Shown in pieces: positions 8,349 to 16,000 of a stretch of 64,000 bases of DNA; position 1 is the first letter of the stretch; every line of letters starts with the position of its first letter. The stretch comes from a virus: positions 62,001-126,000 of the IMG/VR virus record IMGVR_UViG_3300032770_000005; one strand, written 5' to 3'. A program made the position numbers and the translations under genes. The notes beneath the pieces were generated by a model that did no database searches, was not told where the DNA came from, and saw only the letters and a program-made list of their open reading frames with translations.

Positions 8349-9112
8349 TCTACGACGGGTTCATGTTCTTCAACGAGCTGGACCTGCTGGAGATCCGCCT
8401 CCACGAGCTGAAGGACGTCGTCGACCGCTTCATCCTCGTCGAGTCGACCCTGACGCACTCGGGCAAGCAGAAGCCGCTCTACTTCGCCAACGCGAAGCAC
8501 GAGGCGCGCTTCGCGCCATTCGTGGACCGCATCGAGCACGTCGTGGCCGAGCTGCCTACTGGCGCGGGCCACGAACCGTCCTGGCGTCGCGAGAACGAGC
8601 AGCGACGCGCCATAGGTCGCGGGTTCACGAGGTTCGGGCACGGAGACCTGCTGCTCGTCAGCGATGCCGATGAGATCCCCTCGGCCGAGGCAGTCCGCCG
8701 GTACGTGCCGGGTACGGGGGTCGCGGGGCTAGAGCAGGTGTTGAGCTACTTCTACGCGAACGCTCTTGGTGGCGGGTGGATCGGAACGCGCATCGTGCCG
8801 TACGAGGAGTACATCCGCCGCCCCGACATCCAGGTCTACCGCACGCATCTCGACTGCTCGATCCCCCGCGGCGGATGGCACTGGTCGTACCTCGGCGGCG
8901 CGGACCGTGTGCGAGAGAAGCTCGCGAGCTTCGCTCACACCGAACTCGACACGCCGGCCTTCATGTCACGTGTCGACGAGTCCGTGCGCGATGCCAAGCT
9001 CATCTGGGACGCGGCACAGCGGTGCCGCGTGGTGCCCGTCGACGACAGCTTCCCGTCGTACCTGATCGCGAACCAGGAACGCTTCGCCCATCTACTGAAG
9101 GCGGTCGCATGA
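8345..9112 (+). CDS. GT17-family glycosyltransferase
   Basis: 255 residues. The opening MIYDGFMFFNELDLLEIRLH is the signature of family 17 (beta-1,4-mannosyl-glycoprotein GlcNAc-transferase type), followed by FILVESTLTHSG and LLLVSDADEIPSAEAV, which supplies the acidic metal-binding motif. GWHWSYLGG near residue 178 is also conserved in the family. The length is normal for bacterial and viral members. It probably adds N-acetylglucosamine or a related sugar to the same glycan as its neighbours. Confidence 0.85.
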   Translation: MIYDGFMFFNELDLLEIRLHELKDVVDRFILVESTLTHSGKQKPLYFANAKHEARFAPFVDRIEHVVAELPTGAGHEPSWRRENEQRRAIGRGFTRFGHGDLLLVSDADEIPSAEAVRRYVPGTGVAGLEQVLSYFYANALGGGWIGTRIVPYEEYIRRPDIQVYRTHLDCSIPRGGWHWSYLGGADRVREKLASFAHTELDTPAFMSRVDESVRDAKLIWDAAQRCRVVPVDDSFPSYLIANQERFAHLLKAVA

Positions 9113-9699
9113 GCTTCACGGAGAACTGGTACTCGGAGCAGCAGCTGGTCGAACTGCAACGCGCGGTGCGTCGCGTGCGAGCGCTCAGCGGCGAGATCAT
9201 CGAGCTGGGCTGCTGGGAGGGCAAGAGCACCTGCGCGCTTGCCGTGGCCGCCGAGCCCGAGCCCGTGATCGCGGTCGACAACTGGACCGGGAGCCACTCC
9301 GAAGGCGAGGGTCATCCGACCGTGCAGATCGCCAAGCAGCGCGACGTTCTGGCCGTGTTCAGGGAGAACGTGGCGATGTACACGCGTGGCAACGTCGTGA
9401 TCGTGAGGTTGGACCACGACGCGTTCATCGGGTCGCTGGGTTTCCCGTCGCTGGAGTTTCCCGTGGCGAACGCGGTGGTGAAGTTCGTGCACATCGACGG
9501 CGCGCATGACTATGCGTCGGTGCGCCGGCAGATCCTGGGCCTGAAGCCGCACATGGTCCCGGGCGGCATCATCTGCGGGGACGACTTCCTCACGGCGAGC
9601 GCGCAGAGGCACGACCTGGGCGGCGGCGTCGAGCGCGCTGTCCGCGAGTGCTGCCCGAACTTCGAGCTGCACGGAAACCTCTGGCTCTGGGTGCGGTGA
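9109..9699 (+). CDS. Class I SAM methyltransferase (methyltransferase-24 type)
   Basis: 196 residues with the SAM-binding loop IIELGCWEGKSTCALAVAA, the strand-2 acidic end VIAVDNW and the motif VHIDGAHDYASVRRQI, which gives the aspartate and histidine typical of this family. PGGIICGDDFL completes the core. It probably methylates a sugar of the glycan built by the adjacent transferases. It is coupled by ATGA to the GT17 gene and by TGATG to the GT2 gene. Confidence 0.8.
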   Translation: MSFTENWYSEQQLVELQRAVRRVRALSGEIIELGCWEGKSTCALAVAAEPEPVIAVDNWTGSHSEGEGHPTVQIAKQRDVLAVFRENVAMYTRGNVVIVRLDHDAFIGSLGFPSLEFPVANAVVKFVHIDGAHDYASVRRQILGLKPHMVPGGIICGDDFLTASAQRHDLGGGVERAVRECCPNFELHGNLWLWVR

Positions 9700-10343
9700 T
9701 GCGTGTCGTGCTCGGCGTGCCTACGCTCAATCGCTACGACCTGCTGGCCGACCTGGTCGCGTCCGCACGAGCGAGTTCGCGGCCGCCGGATGAGATCGTG
9801 ATCGTCGACAACGGCGGCACGCTCGCGATGGAGCAGGTGACCATCATGCGGCCGGGTCGCAACGTCGGCGTGGGGCCTGCGTGGAACATGATCGCGCGAG
9901 CCGCCTTCCACGGGCGTGACGACAGGCTGCTGCTCGTGGGCGACGACGTGCGGCTTGCCACGGATGCGATCGAGGTACTGCTGCGCACGCACGAGCAGAC
10001 CGGCGCGGACATGGTCTATCCGGGACATCTAGCGGGGAACATCTTCTCCTGCTTCATGTGCACGCCGATGCTCTTCGGTCGGGTCGGCTACTTCGACGAG
10101 GACTTCGCGCCGGCGTACTTCGAGGACAACGACTTCCACTACCGCATGCGCCTGTGCGGCGTGAAAGACGCGGCGGCGCCATGCGTCGTGGCACACCAGG
10201 GGAGCGCGACGTTGGCTCGGTTCTCAGCTGCGCAGCTGGAAGAGCATCACCGTAACTTCGAGCGACTGCGGCAGCTGTACGTGCGCAAGTGGGGCGGCGT
10301 CCCGGGCTCCGAGGCGTACATCACGCCCTACAACAAGGGTTGA
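9699..10343 (+). CDS. GT2-type glycosyltransferase
   Basis: 214 residues. VVLGVPTLNRYDLLADLVAS, EIVIVDNGG and then LLLVGDDVRLATDA give the GT-A nucleotide-binding strand and a DxD-like acidic motif. YFDEDFAPAYFEDNDFHYRM is the ED-type catalytic base region of inverting family 2 (rhamnosyl-transferase-like) enzymes. Short but complete in these motifs. It completes the sugar cassette that runs from 3.1 kb. Confidence 0.85.
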   Translation: MRVVLGVPTLNRYDLLADLVASARASSRPPDEIVIVDNGGTLAMEQVTIMRPGRNVGVGPAWNMIARAAFHGRDDRLLLVGDDVRLATDAIEVLLRTHEQTGADMVYPGHLAGNIFSCFMCTPMLFGRVGYFDEDFAPAYFEDNDFHYRMRLCGVKDAAAPCVVAHQGSATLARFSAAQLEEHHRNFERLRQLYVRKWGGVPGSEAYITPYNKG

Positions 10344-10354
10344 AGGAGATCGCG

Positions 10355-10618
10355 ATGAAGAAGGTCAAGAAGAGTCAGAAGGTCACGACGAAGGACGAGG
10401 GGGACGAGAACCCGGTGTTCGAGTACGCAGCGACCGAAGACGACCGCGCTATGCTGCTGAAGTCAGACGCGTTGCCGAGCGGCACCGCGGCAGAGCGGGC
10501 CTGGACGAGTTTCGCGTGCGCGGCGATCGCCGGAAGGTTGACCTTCAACGCTCTGGGCGCTGCCGAAGCGGCGGACAGCATGCTTGCCGAATGGCGGAGG
10601 CGATGGGGGCCGGAGTGA
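10355..10618 (+). CDS. Small unknown protein
   Basis: 87 residues from ATG 10355, with AAGGAG seven bases upstream. The N-terminus is Lys-rich (KKVKKSQKVTTKDE). The C-terminal 45 residues form an Ala-rich helical hairpin (AWTSFACAAIAGRLTFNALG, DSMLAEWRRRWG). No family is recognised. It is the last gene before the first repeat-bearing intergenic region. Confidence 0.55.
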   Translation: MKKVKKSQKVTTKDEGDENPVFEYAATEDDRAMLLKSDALPSGTAAERAWTSFACAAIAGRLTFNALGAAEAADSMLAEWRRRWGPE

Positions 10619-10631
10619 GCGACCACGGCGC

Positions 10632-10937
10632 GCCGGCGCGAGGGCTTCGTACTCGCAACTCGGAGGAGGATAGTGCGAAGCCAGCGCGGGGGCCGAGTGC
10701 CTGCGAGCGAGCGCGTCCGGTCTCGTCGTCGCGAGGCCTGCGCGGGGGCCTGATGCCTGCGACCGGTCCATCGGAGTCTCCTTTTGCTGTTGTGCGAGGT
10801 CGCAGGGCCAGCGCGGGGGCCTTGCGCTCGCGACACAATGAACCGGACGCTCGTCCGGTAGCCAGCGCAGAGGCTTCATGTCTGCGACCGCATCGCTGGT
10901 AGGCGAAAGGCCAGCGCAGGGGCCGAATGCCTGCGAC
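10632..10937 (+). repeat. Repeat cluster 1: six palindromic 36-bp units
   Basis: This non-coding gap of about 345 bases holds six units of the window-wide repeat (core CCAGCGCGGGGGCC, end TGCCTGCGAC). The best are at 10728-10763 and 10799-10834, each with a GTCGC left arm and GCGAC right arm. Other units lie near 10632, 10678, 10853-10888 and 10902-10937. Spacers vary from about 13 to 35 bases, so this is looser than the 44-kb array. I see no gene in the gap. Confidence 0.8.
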
Positions 10938-10963
10938 GCGATCGCCTCGCATGAAGGCTGGCT

Positions 10964-11374
10964 TCAGACGCGGTACGGCGCAGTCCAGACGGCGTAGCAG
11001 CCGTACCCCACGCCGGCTCCGATTAGTCCGCCGGCGATCGGGTTCTTGGTCACGGCGCCGATGATCCCAGCGACCAGGCCGCCCACGCCAGAGGCGAGGC
11101 TGCCGGCATTGATCAAGCTCTGCGTCTGCGTCGTCCACTGCTGGTTGAGCGCACTGTCGGAGCACGCGATGCTCGTCAGCAGCCCCTGGCCGAGCCCGCG
11201 GTACGGGTCGCGCCCGAACAGATAGATGTCGGGCTCGCCGGTCACGTCCGATCCGTACTGGATGTAGCCCGGCATCGGCAGCCCAGGCATGCGCGTACGG
11301 CCCGGCGGCAGCGTCGCGAAGTTGACCTGGCCAGGCACCACGACCTGTCCAAGCGCACGGCGGCGGTAGCTCAT
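10964..11374 (-). CDS. Small membrane protein, likely virion-associated
   Basis: 136 residues beginning MSYRRRALGQ, like other MSY-starting membrane proteins in the window. The C-terminal half is Gly- and Ala-rich with a hydrophobic segment (LASGVGGLVAGIIGAVTKN then GLIGAGVGYGCYAVW), predicted to span the membrane once or twice. A TACCAT hexamer lies six bases before the ATG on this strand, with no Shine-Dalgarno site, so the mRNA is probably leaderless. A virion membrane role is an inference. Confidence 0.6.
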   Translation of the reverse strand: MSYRRRALGQVVVPGQVNFATLPPGRTRMPGLPMPGYIQYGSDVTGEPDIYLFGRDPYRGLGQGLLTSIACSDSALNQQWTTQTQSLINAGSLASGVGGLVAGIIGAVTKNPIAGGLIGAGVGYGCYAVWTAPYRV

Positions 11375-11380
11375 GCAGCG

Positions 11381-11386
11381 ATGGTA
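11381..11386 (-). promoter_or_regulatory. -10 element for a leaderless start
   Basis: On the minus strand TGCTACCAT sits exactly six bases before the ATG at 11374. The TAnnnT hexamer with upstream TG fits an extended -10 box, placing the transcription start on or near the A of the ATG. The same arrangement is seen at seven other first genes. Confidence 0.5.
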
Positions 11387-11407
11387 GCAGGGGCATGGCG
11401 CTCAGTG

Positions 11408-11413
11408 TAGGAT
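11408..11413 (+). promoter_or_regulatory. -10 element for a leaderless start
   Basis: TAGGAT lies seven bases before ATG 11421, preceded by TG. No Shine-Dalgarno site is present. It drives the kinase-like gene and is back to back with the promoter of the minus-strand gene at 11374. Confidence 0.45.
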
Positions 11414-11420
11414 GGCGGTC

Positions 11421-12182
11421 ATGCTCCAGGGGTACGGCCAAGATCTGCATTCGGGCGCGGGCACGGAATGGGACGAGCTGACCAAGCGCGTCCACTGGCC
11501 GCTCGGCGCCGTGATGACGTCCGCCTACGCCGAGCCGCTTCGAGCGCTGCGGCTGCACGACCCTGTCGAGCAGCGACTCGGGTACGGCGGCTTCGGTGCC
11601 GCGTACCGCGTGCGGCTACGCGGCATCGATAGCGTGCTGAAGCTGACGCGAGACCCGTACGAGGTCATCGCGGCCTGGAACCTGAAGCGCAAGCACACCA
11701 AGCGCGTGGTCCCGGTGTACGAGGTCTGGTCGCTCCCGAAGCTCCAGCAGTACGACCACTGGGCGTCGTGGTGGGTGGTCCATCGTGGCTACCTCGCGCC
11801 GCTGTCGAAGGCCGACCTCGACCTCACCGAGCTGATCTTCGACCTCTGGGACGACGACGACCTCGACCTGAGCGTGCCGCGGCACGGCGAGGTCGGGCGC
11901 AGCATGCGCTCGAAGTGGAAGATCGTGCTCGATCAGGAGACAGATCTGAACGGCCAGGAGAAGGCACGCCTGCTGCTGCTGCTCGACCAGATCGCATTCG
12001 GCATCCGCGAGATGGGCCAGCACGGCATCGACTGGACGGACATCATGCCCGACAACCTGCTCCGGGCTCCCGACGGCGGCATGATGATCGCGGACTTCGG
12101 GTTCGGTCGCCCCAAGAAGGACTCGGACGTCAACCCGCCAGAGCTGACCGTGCAGCTCGCTCGCGAGTACGCTGGTGGCTGA
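11421..12182 (+). CDS. Protein-kinase-like protein
   Basis: 253 residues. ATG 11421 is chosen over ATG 11412 because the latter overlaps the -10 hexamer. Kinase-like features are a glycine loop (RLGYGGFGAAYRV), a lysine in SVLKLTRD, a catalytic-loop-like IDWTDIMPDN (with Asp and Asn) and ADFGF, the DFG metal motif. The N-lobe and C-lobe are shorter than in standard Ser/Thr kinases and the HRD triad is replaced. It may phosphorylate host proteins or be an inactive fold. It is followed by Nudix with a one-base TGATG overlap. Confidence 0.7.
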   Translation: MLQGYGQDLHSGAGTEWDELTKRVHWPLGAVMTSAYAEPLRALRLHDPVEQRLGYGGFGAAYRVRLRGIDSVLKLTRDPYEVIAAWNLKRKHTKRVVPVYEVWSLPKLQQYDHWASWWVVHRGYLAPLSKADLDLTELIFDLWDDDDLDLSVPRHGEVGRSMRSKWKIVLDQETDLNGQEKARLLLLLDQIAFGIREMGQHGIDWTDIMPDNLLRAPDGGMMIADFGFGRPKKDSDVNPPELTVQLAREYAGG

Positions 12183-12598
12183 TGCGCTGGGGCGCAGCCG
12201 GCGCTGGGCTACTGCTGGTCGCTTCTGACACGCGCCGAGTTCTGCTGCTGCTGAGGAGCGCGGGCGTCACGGAGCCAGGCACGTGGGGCGTGCCAGGCGG
12301 CCGTCTCGAACCCGGCGAGGCTCCGCTCGATGGCGCCATGCGCGAGGCGGCCGAGGAGATCGACTTCCGCGGCCCGGTCGCGATCGTCGGCAGCTACGTG
12401 TACCGCGAGAGCGGCTTCGAGTTCACGACCTTCGTCGGGATGGTGGAATCGGAGTTCCGACCGCGCCTGAACTGGGAGAGCGATGACGCGCGGTGGTTCA
12501 TGCCGGACGAGTGGCCGGACAATCTTCACTTCGGCGTGCGGCACGTGCTTCAGACCATGCTTATCCGGTTGTCGCCCACGCCAAGTAGACAGAGATAG
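12182..12598 (+). CDS. Nudix hydrolase, C-terminus replaced by an insertion
   Basis: 138 residues. The Nudix box is complete (GGRLEPGEAPLDGAMREAAE then EI), with the REUxEE metal-binding glutamates. The enzyme should hydrolyse a nucleoside diphosphate linked to another group, for example NTPs, ADP-ribose or capped RNA. Residues after HVLQT (about 126) come from cassette B: the target duplication CTTCAGAC is followed by the cassette end. Removing the cassette joins the frame to a Cys-rich tail now at 13041-13202, so the ancestral protein was longer. Confidence 0.8.
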   Translation: MRWGAAGAGLLLVASDTRRVLLLLRSAGVTEPGTWGVPGGRLEPGEAPLDGAMREAAEEIDFRGPVAIVGSYVYRESGFEFTTFVGMVESEFRPRLNWESDDARWFMPDEWPDNLHFGVRHVLQTMLIRLSPTPSRQR

Positions 12599-13048
12599 CG
12601 ATGTTCTGTAGGATTCTTTCGCAAGGGAGCGTTTCCATGAGGAAAAAAACCAAGCGAACGACACGGAACACAGCGCAGGTGTGGGATTACGATGATATCC
12701 GCGACCCGACAGACAAGACGTACATGCTGACATTCCAACCGTACTTGGAAACGCCAGACGGTCAGAAGGCGGAACTGACGATCGGCTACCTACCGCGTCG
12801 TCGTGGCTACGGCTACGGAAGGTGGGAAGAGTTCTTCCTCACTCTGCCAGAAGCGAGGCGTCGCATGGACTTTCTTGCATCCGCAAGGGCGATCGAGGAC
12901 GCCGAGATCCGAAAGGAAATCCCAGGCGGCGGGATGATGACCACACTCGTGGACGCATGGCGCGACGAAGAGGGCGACGAAGACTGAGACATTCGCCGGG
13001 GCTTGGAGCGCTGTTTTTGGGCAAAAACCGGATGAGCATGCTTCAGAC
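12546..13048. mobile_element. Cassette B: inverted-repeat element with target duplication
   Basis: TGCTTCAGAC occurs at 12546-12555 and 13039-13048. The left end CATGCTTATCCGGTT and the reverse complement of the right end CATGCTCATCCGGTT differ at one base. Both ends extend to a GCCCA. The same ends flank cassette A. The insertion lies inside the Nudix gene, and its removal (493 bases) restores one open frame. One low-GC gene is carried. I see no transposase, so mobilisation in trans, or a decayed element, is inferred. Confidence 0.7.
12637..12987 (+). CDS. Unknown cargo protein of cassette B
   Basis: 116 residues from ATG 12637, chosen over 12601 because AAGGGAG lies about eight bases upstream. 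The N-terminus is basic (RKKTKRTTRNT). The middle is rich in aromatic and charged residues (WDYDDIRDPTDKTYMLTF, RRRGYGYGRWEEFFLTLPEA) and the end is acidic. Base composition is the lowest of the neighbourhood, with A runs in the first codons, consistent with recent transfer. No family is recognised. Confidence 0.6.
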   Translation: MRKKTKRTTRNTAQVWDYDDIRDPTDKTYMLTFQPYLETPDGQKAELTIGYLPRRRGYGYGRWEEFFLTLPEARRRMDFLASARAIEDAEIRKEIPGGGMMTTLVDAWRDEEGDED

Positions 13049-13202
13049 GAGCCGGCCGGCCGCTGCTGCGCCGGTCCGCGCCTGCGTGTGGTGCAGCGGC
13101 ACCGGCACGATCCCCGCGACGCGGATGATCTGTCGGACGTGCGGGGGGGACTGGCTTCGGCGTCTGAAGAGCAGCTGCGCGAGTCAGATTAGGGACAGCT
13201 GA
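13032..13202 (+). CDS. Displaced Cys-rich tail of the Nudix protein
   Basis: 56 residues reading MSMLQT followed by a zinc-binding pattern CVWCSGTGTIPATRMICRTC, which is like the CxxCxGxG motif of DnaJ-type zinc fingers. The first residues LQT duplicate those of the split Nudix gene, so it is best read as the separated 3' part. Its start codon lies in the cassette end. Whether it is still translated is unknown. Its last 19 bases overlap the helicase gene on the other strand. Confidence 0.5.
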   Translation: MSMLQTSRPAAAAPVRACVWCSGTGTIPATRMICRTCGGDWLRRLKSSCASQIRDS

Positions 13203-15244
13203 CCGGCGGGCGCGGCGACCCTTTTGCCGACCTCTTCGGTTGGCGTCACGCCGAACTCGGGCAGGTAGGGCGAGACGGTCACCTCGTCGACCGTCGCGTC
13301 ATCGGCGTAGGCGTGCGAGTAGAACCACAGCTCTTGCGCGGCGCGAGTCACCGCGACGTACAGCAGCCTGCGCTCGTCGGTCGGATTGCCCCAGGGCACG
13401 GGCCAGATCTTGCTCGTCATGCCGGGCATGTACACGACCTGCCACTCGGCGCCCTTCACGCGGTGCACGGTGCTGATGGTCACCGCGTTGCGTGAGGCCG
13501 CCGCACGACGCTGCGCGACGTGTAGCTCGTCGACGGTGTCGAGCAGCTCGGCGAGCGTGTTGAACGCGCTCATGAAGTCGACGACGCGGTCGAAGTTCAT
13601 GCCGGCGTCGACGTCGGGCTCGGCCTCGCTGGCACTCGCGATCCAGCGCCCGAAGTCGGTCACCTTGCAGATCTTCTCGAAGAGCTGCCGCGGCGTGGCG
13701 TTCTTCGCGAGCGACGTGCGCCAGTCGCGCACCTTCCACATGAAGTCGTGAGCGTTGCCCGTGTACCGGCGATCGTGGACGACGGACAGCCCCTCCATCA
13801 GGTCGATCCAGTCGAAGCCGTTGGTGGTCTCCTGAGGAGCAGCCTTCGTCACGGCGTCGGTGAACACGCGTCCGAGATAGCGCGTGGGCGACAGGATGGC
13901 CTCGGTGAAGTCGCTGTGGTCTGCCCGGTTCGCGATCACGCGCATGTACGCGAGGACGACCTTGGTCGCCTTGGCCGCGAAGAAGCTAGCGCCGGCAGCG
14001 ACGCGGCACGGGATCTTGGCCTTGAGCAGCTCCAGCTCGATCGGAGCGCTCTGAGCGTTGACGCGAAGGAGGATCGCCTGATCGCGCCACTCGATGCCGG
14101 ACTCGTGGTGCGCGTTGATGTTGCGCGCCAGATCGACCGCCTCGGCCGACGGAGCGTCATGCACGCGATAGCCCAGGAAGCCGACGTCCGATCGTGTGCC
14201 GATCATCTTCATCGGCAGGCGTGCGCTGAGCGGGATGCCCGCGAGCGCGATGTTGCCGCTCTCGATGATCTTGCTGGCGCTCCGGAAGTTGTGCTCCATG
14301 TACACGACGCGGACGTTCGGGCGCTTGGCGAACGCGAGGAAGTGCTCGGGGCGAGCGCCGCGAAAGCTGTAGATGCACTGGCCTGGGTCGCCGACGATCG
14401 TCAGGTTGCGCGTGCGTCGAGCGAGCGCGTCCACGATGCGCCACTGCGCTTCGCAGAGGTCCTGCGCCTCGTCGACGACGACGTAGTCGAACTGCTCCTG
14501 CCAGCGAGCGAGCAGGCCAGGATCGCGGTCGAACGCGCGCACCGACTCGACGAGCAGATCGTCGAAGCCCACGAACCGCGCCCGCGTCGCGTTGTCGTGG
14601 AGCAGCACGCCCTGCGTGTCGCGTACCGTCTCGGCAGCGAAGAAGATGGCGATCAGGTCGTCGGGATGCTGCGCGCAGTCACGCTTCGCTCGGATCACCG
14701 CCTCCGCCGCGTCGAGCAGCTGCGGCGCGGTGAGTCCGAGCAGCCGCTGGTCGACGACCTCGTCGGTCACGAGCATGTCGTTCTTCACTCGCGACGAGAA
14801 GCGTCGGACCACGTCGAGGTCGAAGGTCCCCTGCCGGATGCCGAGCGTGTTGACCGCCTCGCGGATCGCGCGGTTCTGGAGGCTGCCGTTCTTGTCGAGC
14901 GTGAACCCCCTGGCACCCGACGTATCGGACCAGATCGAATGCGCGAGCGAATGGAGCGTGCGCGCGACGGTGACGTCGCCCTTGAGGCCGAGACGCTTCT
15001 TGAGCTTGCGGTTGAGCTGCGTGGCCGCGTCGACGTTGAAGGCCAAGAGGCAGATCTTGTCCAGCGGGACGCCGCTCTGCGCGAGCCGCGCCGTGCGCTC
15101 GATGAGCGTCGTGGACTTGCCGCTGCCGGCGACGGCGCCGACGAGCATGAGCCCGAGGTTGTGCTCGATCACGACCTGCTGCGCCGGCGTGAACGTGGGT
15201 CCCGCCGCCGGCGCCTCGGCCTTCTTCTTCCGCTTCGCACTCAC
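13184..15244 (-). CDS. UvrD/PcrA-type superfamily 1 helicase
   Basis: 686 residues from GTG 15244 in a GTGA overlap. All helicase motifs are present: Walker A GAVAGSGKST, motif Ia TLHSLAHSI, motif II VVVDEAQD, motif III GDPGQCIYSFRGA, motif IV EHNFRS, motif V STVHRVKGAEW and motif VI LYVAVTRA. A Lys-rich N-terminus precedes the first motif. The enzyme should unwind DNA 3'-5' using ATP, in replication, repair or displacement of bound proteins. It lies on the minus strand, convergent with the Nudix tail. Confidence 0.9.
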   Translation of the reverse strand: MSAKRKKKAEAPAAGPTFTPAQQVVIEHNLGLMLVGAVAGSGKSTTLIERTARLAQSGVPLDKICLLAFNVDAATQLNRKLKKRLGLKGDVTVARTLHSLAHSIWSDTSGARGFTLDKNGSLQNRAIREAVNTLGIRQGTFDLDVVRRFSSRVKNDMLVTDEVVDQRLLGLTAPQLLDAAEAVIRAKRDCAQHPDDLIAIFFAAETVRDTQGVLLHDNATRARFVGFDDLLVESVRAFDRDPGLLARWQEQFDYVVVDEAQDLCEAQWRIVDALARRTRNLTIVGDPGQCIYSFRGARPEHFLAFAKRPNVRVVYMEHNFRSASKIIESGNIALAGIPLSARLPMKMIGTRSDVGFLGYRVHDAPSAEAVDLARNINAHHESGIEWRDQAILLRVNAQSAPIELELLKAKIPCRVAAGASFFAAKATKVVLAYMRVIANRADHSDFTEAILSPTRYLGRVFTDAVTKAAPQETTNGFDWIDLMEGLSVVHDRRYTGNAHDFMWKVRDWRTSLAKNATPRQLFEKICKVTDFGRWIASASEAEPDVDAGMNFDRVVDFMSAFNTLAELLDTVDELHVAQRRAAASRNAVTISTVHRVKGAEWQVVYMPGMTSKIWPVPWGNPTDERRLLYVAVTRAAQELWFYSHAYADDATVDEVTVSPYLPEFGVTPTEEVGKRVAAPAGQLSLI

Positions 15245-15924
15245 TCGCGTAGGGCTGGCCTCACGTACCCGGTGTTGGCCGTGAAGCCGTCGCAGTGAAC
15301 CTCGATGAGGCCCACAGCGTCTGCGTGTCGGTGATCGATGCGGCCGCCCCAGTCGGTGATCGGCTCGTCGCACAGGTAGAGCGCGGTGGGACCGGGCGCG
15401 AAGTCGTCGAGCGTCATGCGTGCGATCCCGCTCGCGAGACGCCATGCGTGCGTCCAGGCCCGCACGGCGTGATGCCACGGCACGGACCCGCGCCAGTGGA
15501 GCGGCGTCGCCGAGAACGGCGCGTCACCGACGTACATGGTCCACGCGTTGATGTCGCCGGGGGACGGCTCCATGAGGCGCCCGTGGGAGTAGGCGAGCGC
15601 GAACGCGAGGTAGCGCTGTGCGAACGACAGCGCGGTGCCTGCCTGACGCATGCGCTCGGCCCCGCGCAGCAGCACCTGATGCAGCAGGTAGCAGTCGTCG
15701 CCCCAGAGGACCCCGTGGTCTCGCTGCTGCACCCATCGGTCGACGGTCCCGTCCTCGTCCTCGTCGAGGCCGTAGGGCAGAGACGCCTCGTGCACGCACA
15801 GCGACGTGAGCACGCGTACGGGCGTCCATGGCTGACCACCCGGCGATCGCGTGGGCAGCTGAGCAGCCGCGTGGCCGCACATGAGCCCGAGAACGAGAAC
15901 AGCTACGATGATGTTGGTACGCAT
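15241..15924 (-). CDS. Secreted or periplasmic protein, possible cell-wall enzyme
   Basis: 227 residues. The N-terminus (MRTNIIVAVLVLGLMCGHAAA) is a signal peptide with a probable cleavage site after AAA. The mature part has LTSLCVHEASLPYGLDEDED and DINAWTMYVGDAPFS, which resemble lysozyme-like or muramidase surroundings, but a catalytic pair cannot be fixed. It might act on the cell envelope at infection or release. The ATG has TAAGAC six bases upstream and no ribosome site, so a leaderless mRNA is likely. Confidence 0.5.
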   Translation of the reverse strand: MRTNIIVAVLVLGLMCGHAAAQLPTRSPGGQPWTPVRVLTSLCVHEASLPYGLDEDEDGTVDRWVQQRDHGVLWGDDCYLLHQVLLRGAERMRQAGTALSFAQRYLAFALAYSHGRLMEPSPGDINAWTMYVGDAPFSATPLHWRGSVPWHHAVRAWTHAWRLASGIARMTLDDFAPGPTALYLCDEPITDWGGRIDHRHADAVGLIEVHCDGFTANTGYVRPALRE

Positions 15925-15930
15925 CGGCTC

Positions 15931-15936
15931 GTCTTA
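15931..15936 (-). promoter_or_regulatory. -10-like element for a leaderless start
   Basis: TAAGAC on the minus strand ends six bases before ATG 15924. It departs from TAnnnT at the last base. It lies between the secreted protein gene and the 13-bp hairpin downstream of parB. Confidence 0.35.
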
Positions 15937-15955
15937 GACCGAGTCACAGAACGGC

Positions 15956-15989
15956 GCCAAGCGGGCATCATGCAACATGCCCGCTTGGC
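15956..15989 (-). terminator. Perfect 13-bp hairpin downstream of parB
   Basis: GCCAAGCGGGCAT (15956-15968) pairs with ATGCCCGCTTGGC (15977-15989) around an 8-base loop. It stands 11 bases past the parB stop. No T run follows on either strand, so it may be a terminator that needs a factor, or a palindromic protein-binding site such as a ParB or KorB operator. Confidence 0.5.
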
Positions 15990-16000
15990 ACACGATCTGC

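Noticed and set aside
7347-13040. The two cassettes as insertion sequences or homing endonuclease elements
   Set aside because: Neither cargo protein shows a DDE, tyrosine, serine, HUH, HNH or GIY-YIG motif, so I call them cassettes without naming a mobility enzyme.
13748-15298. Plus-strand frame of 516 residues opposite the helicase
   Set aside because: An antisense frame of a gene with all helicase motifs; composition is Arg/Val/Glu-rich and no motif is present. High GC makes such long antisense frames common.
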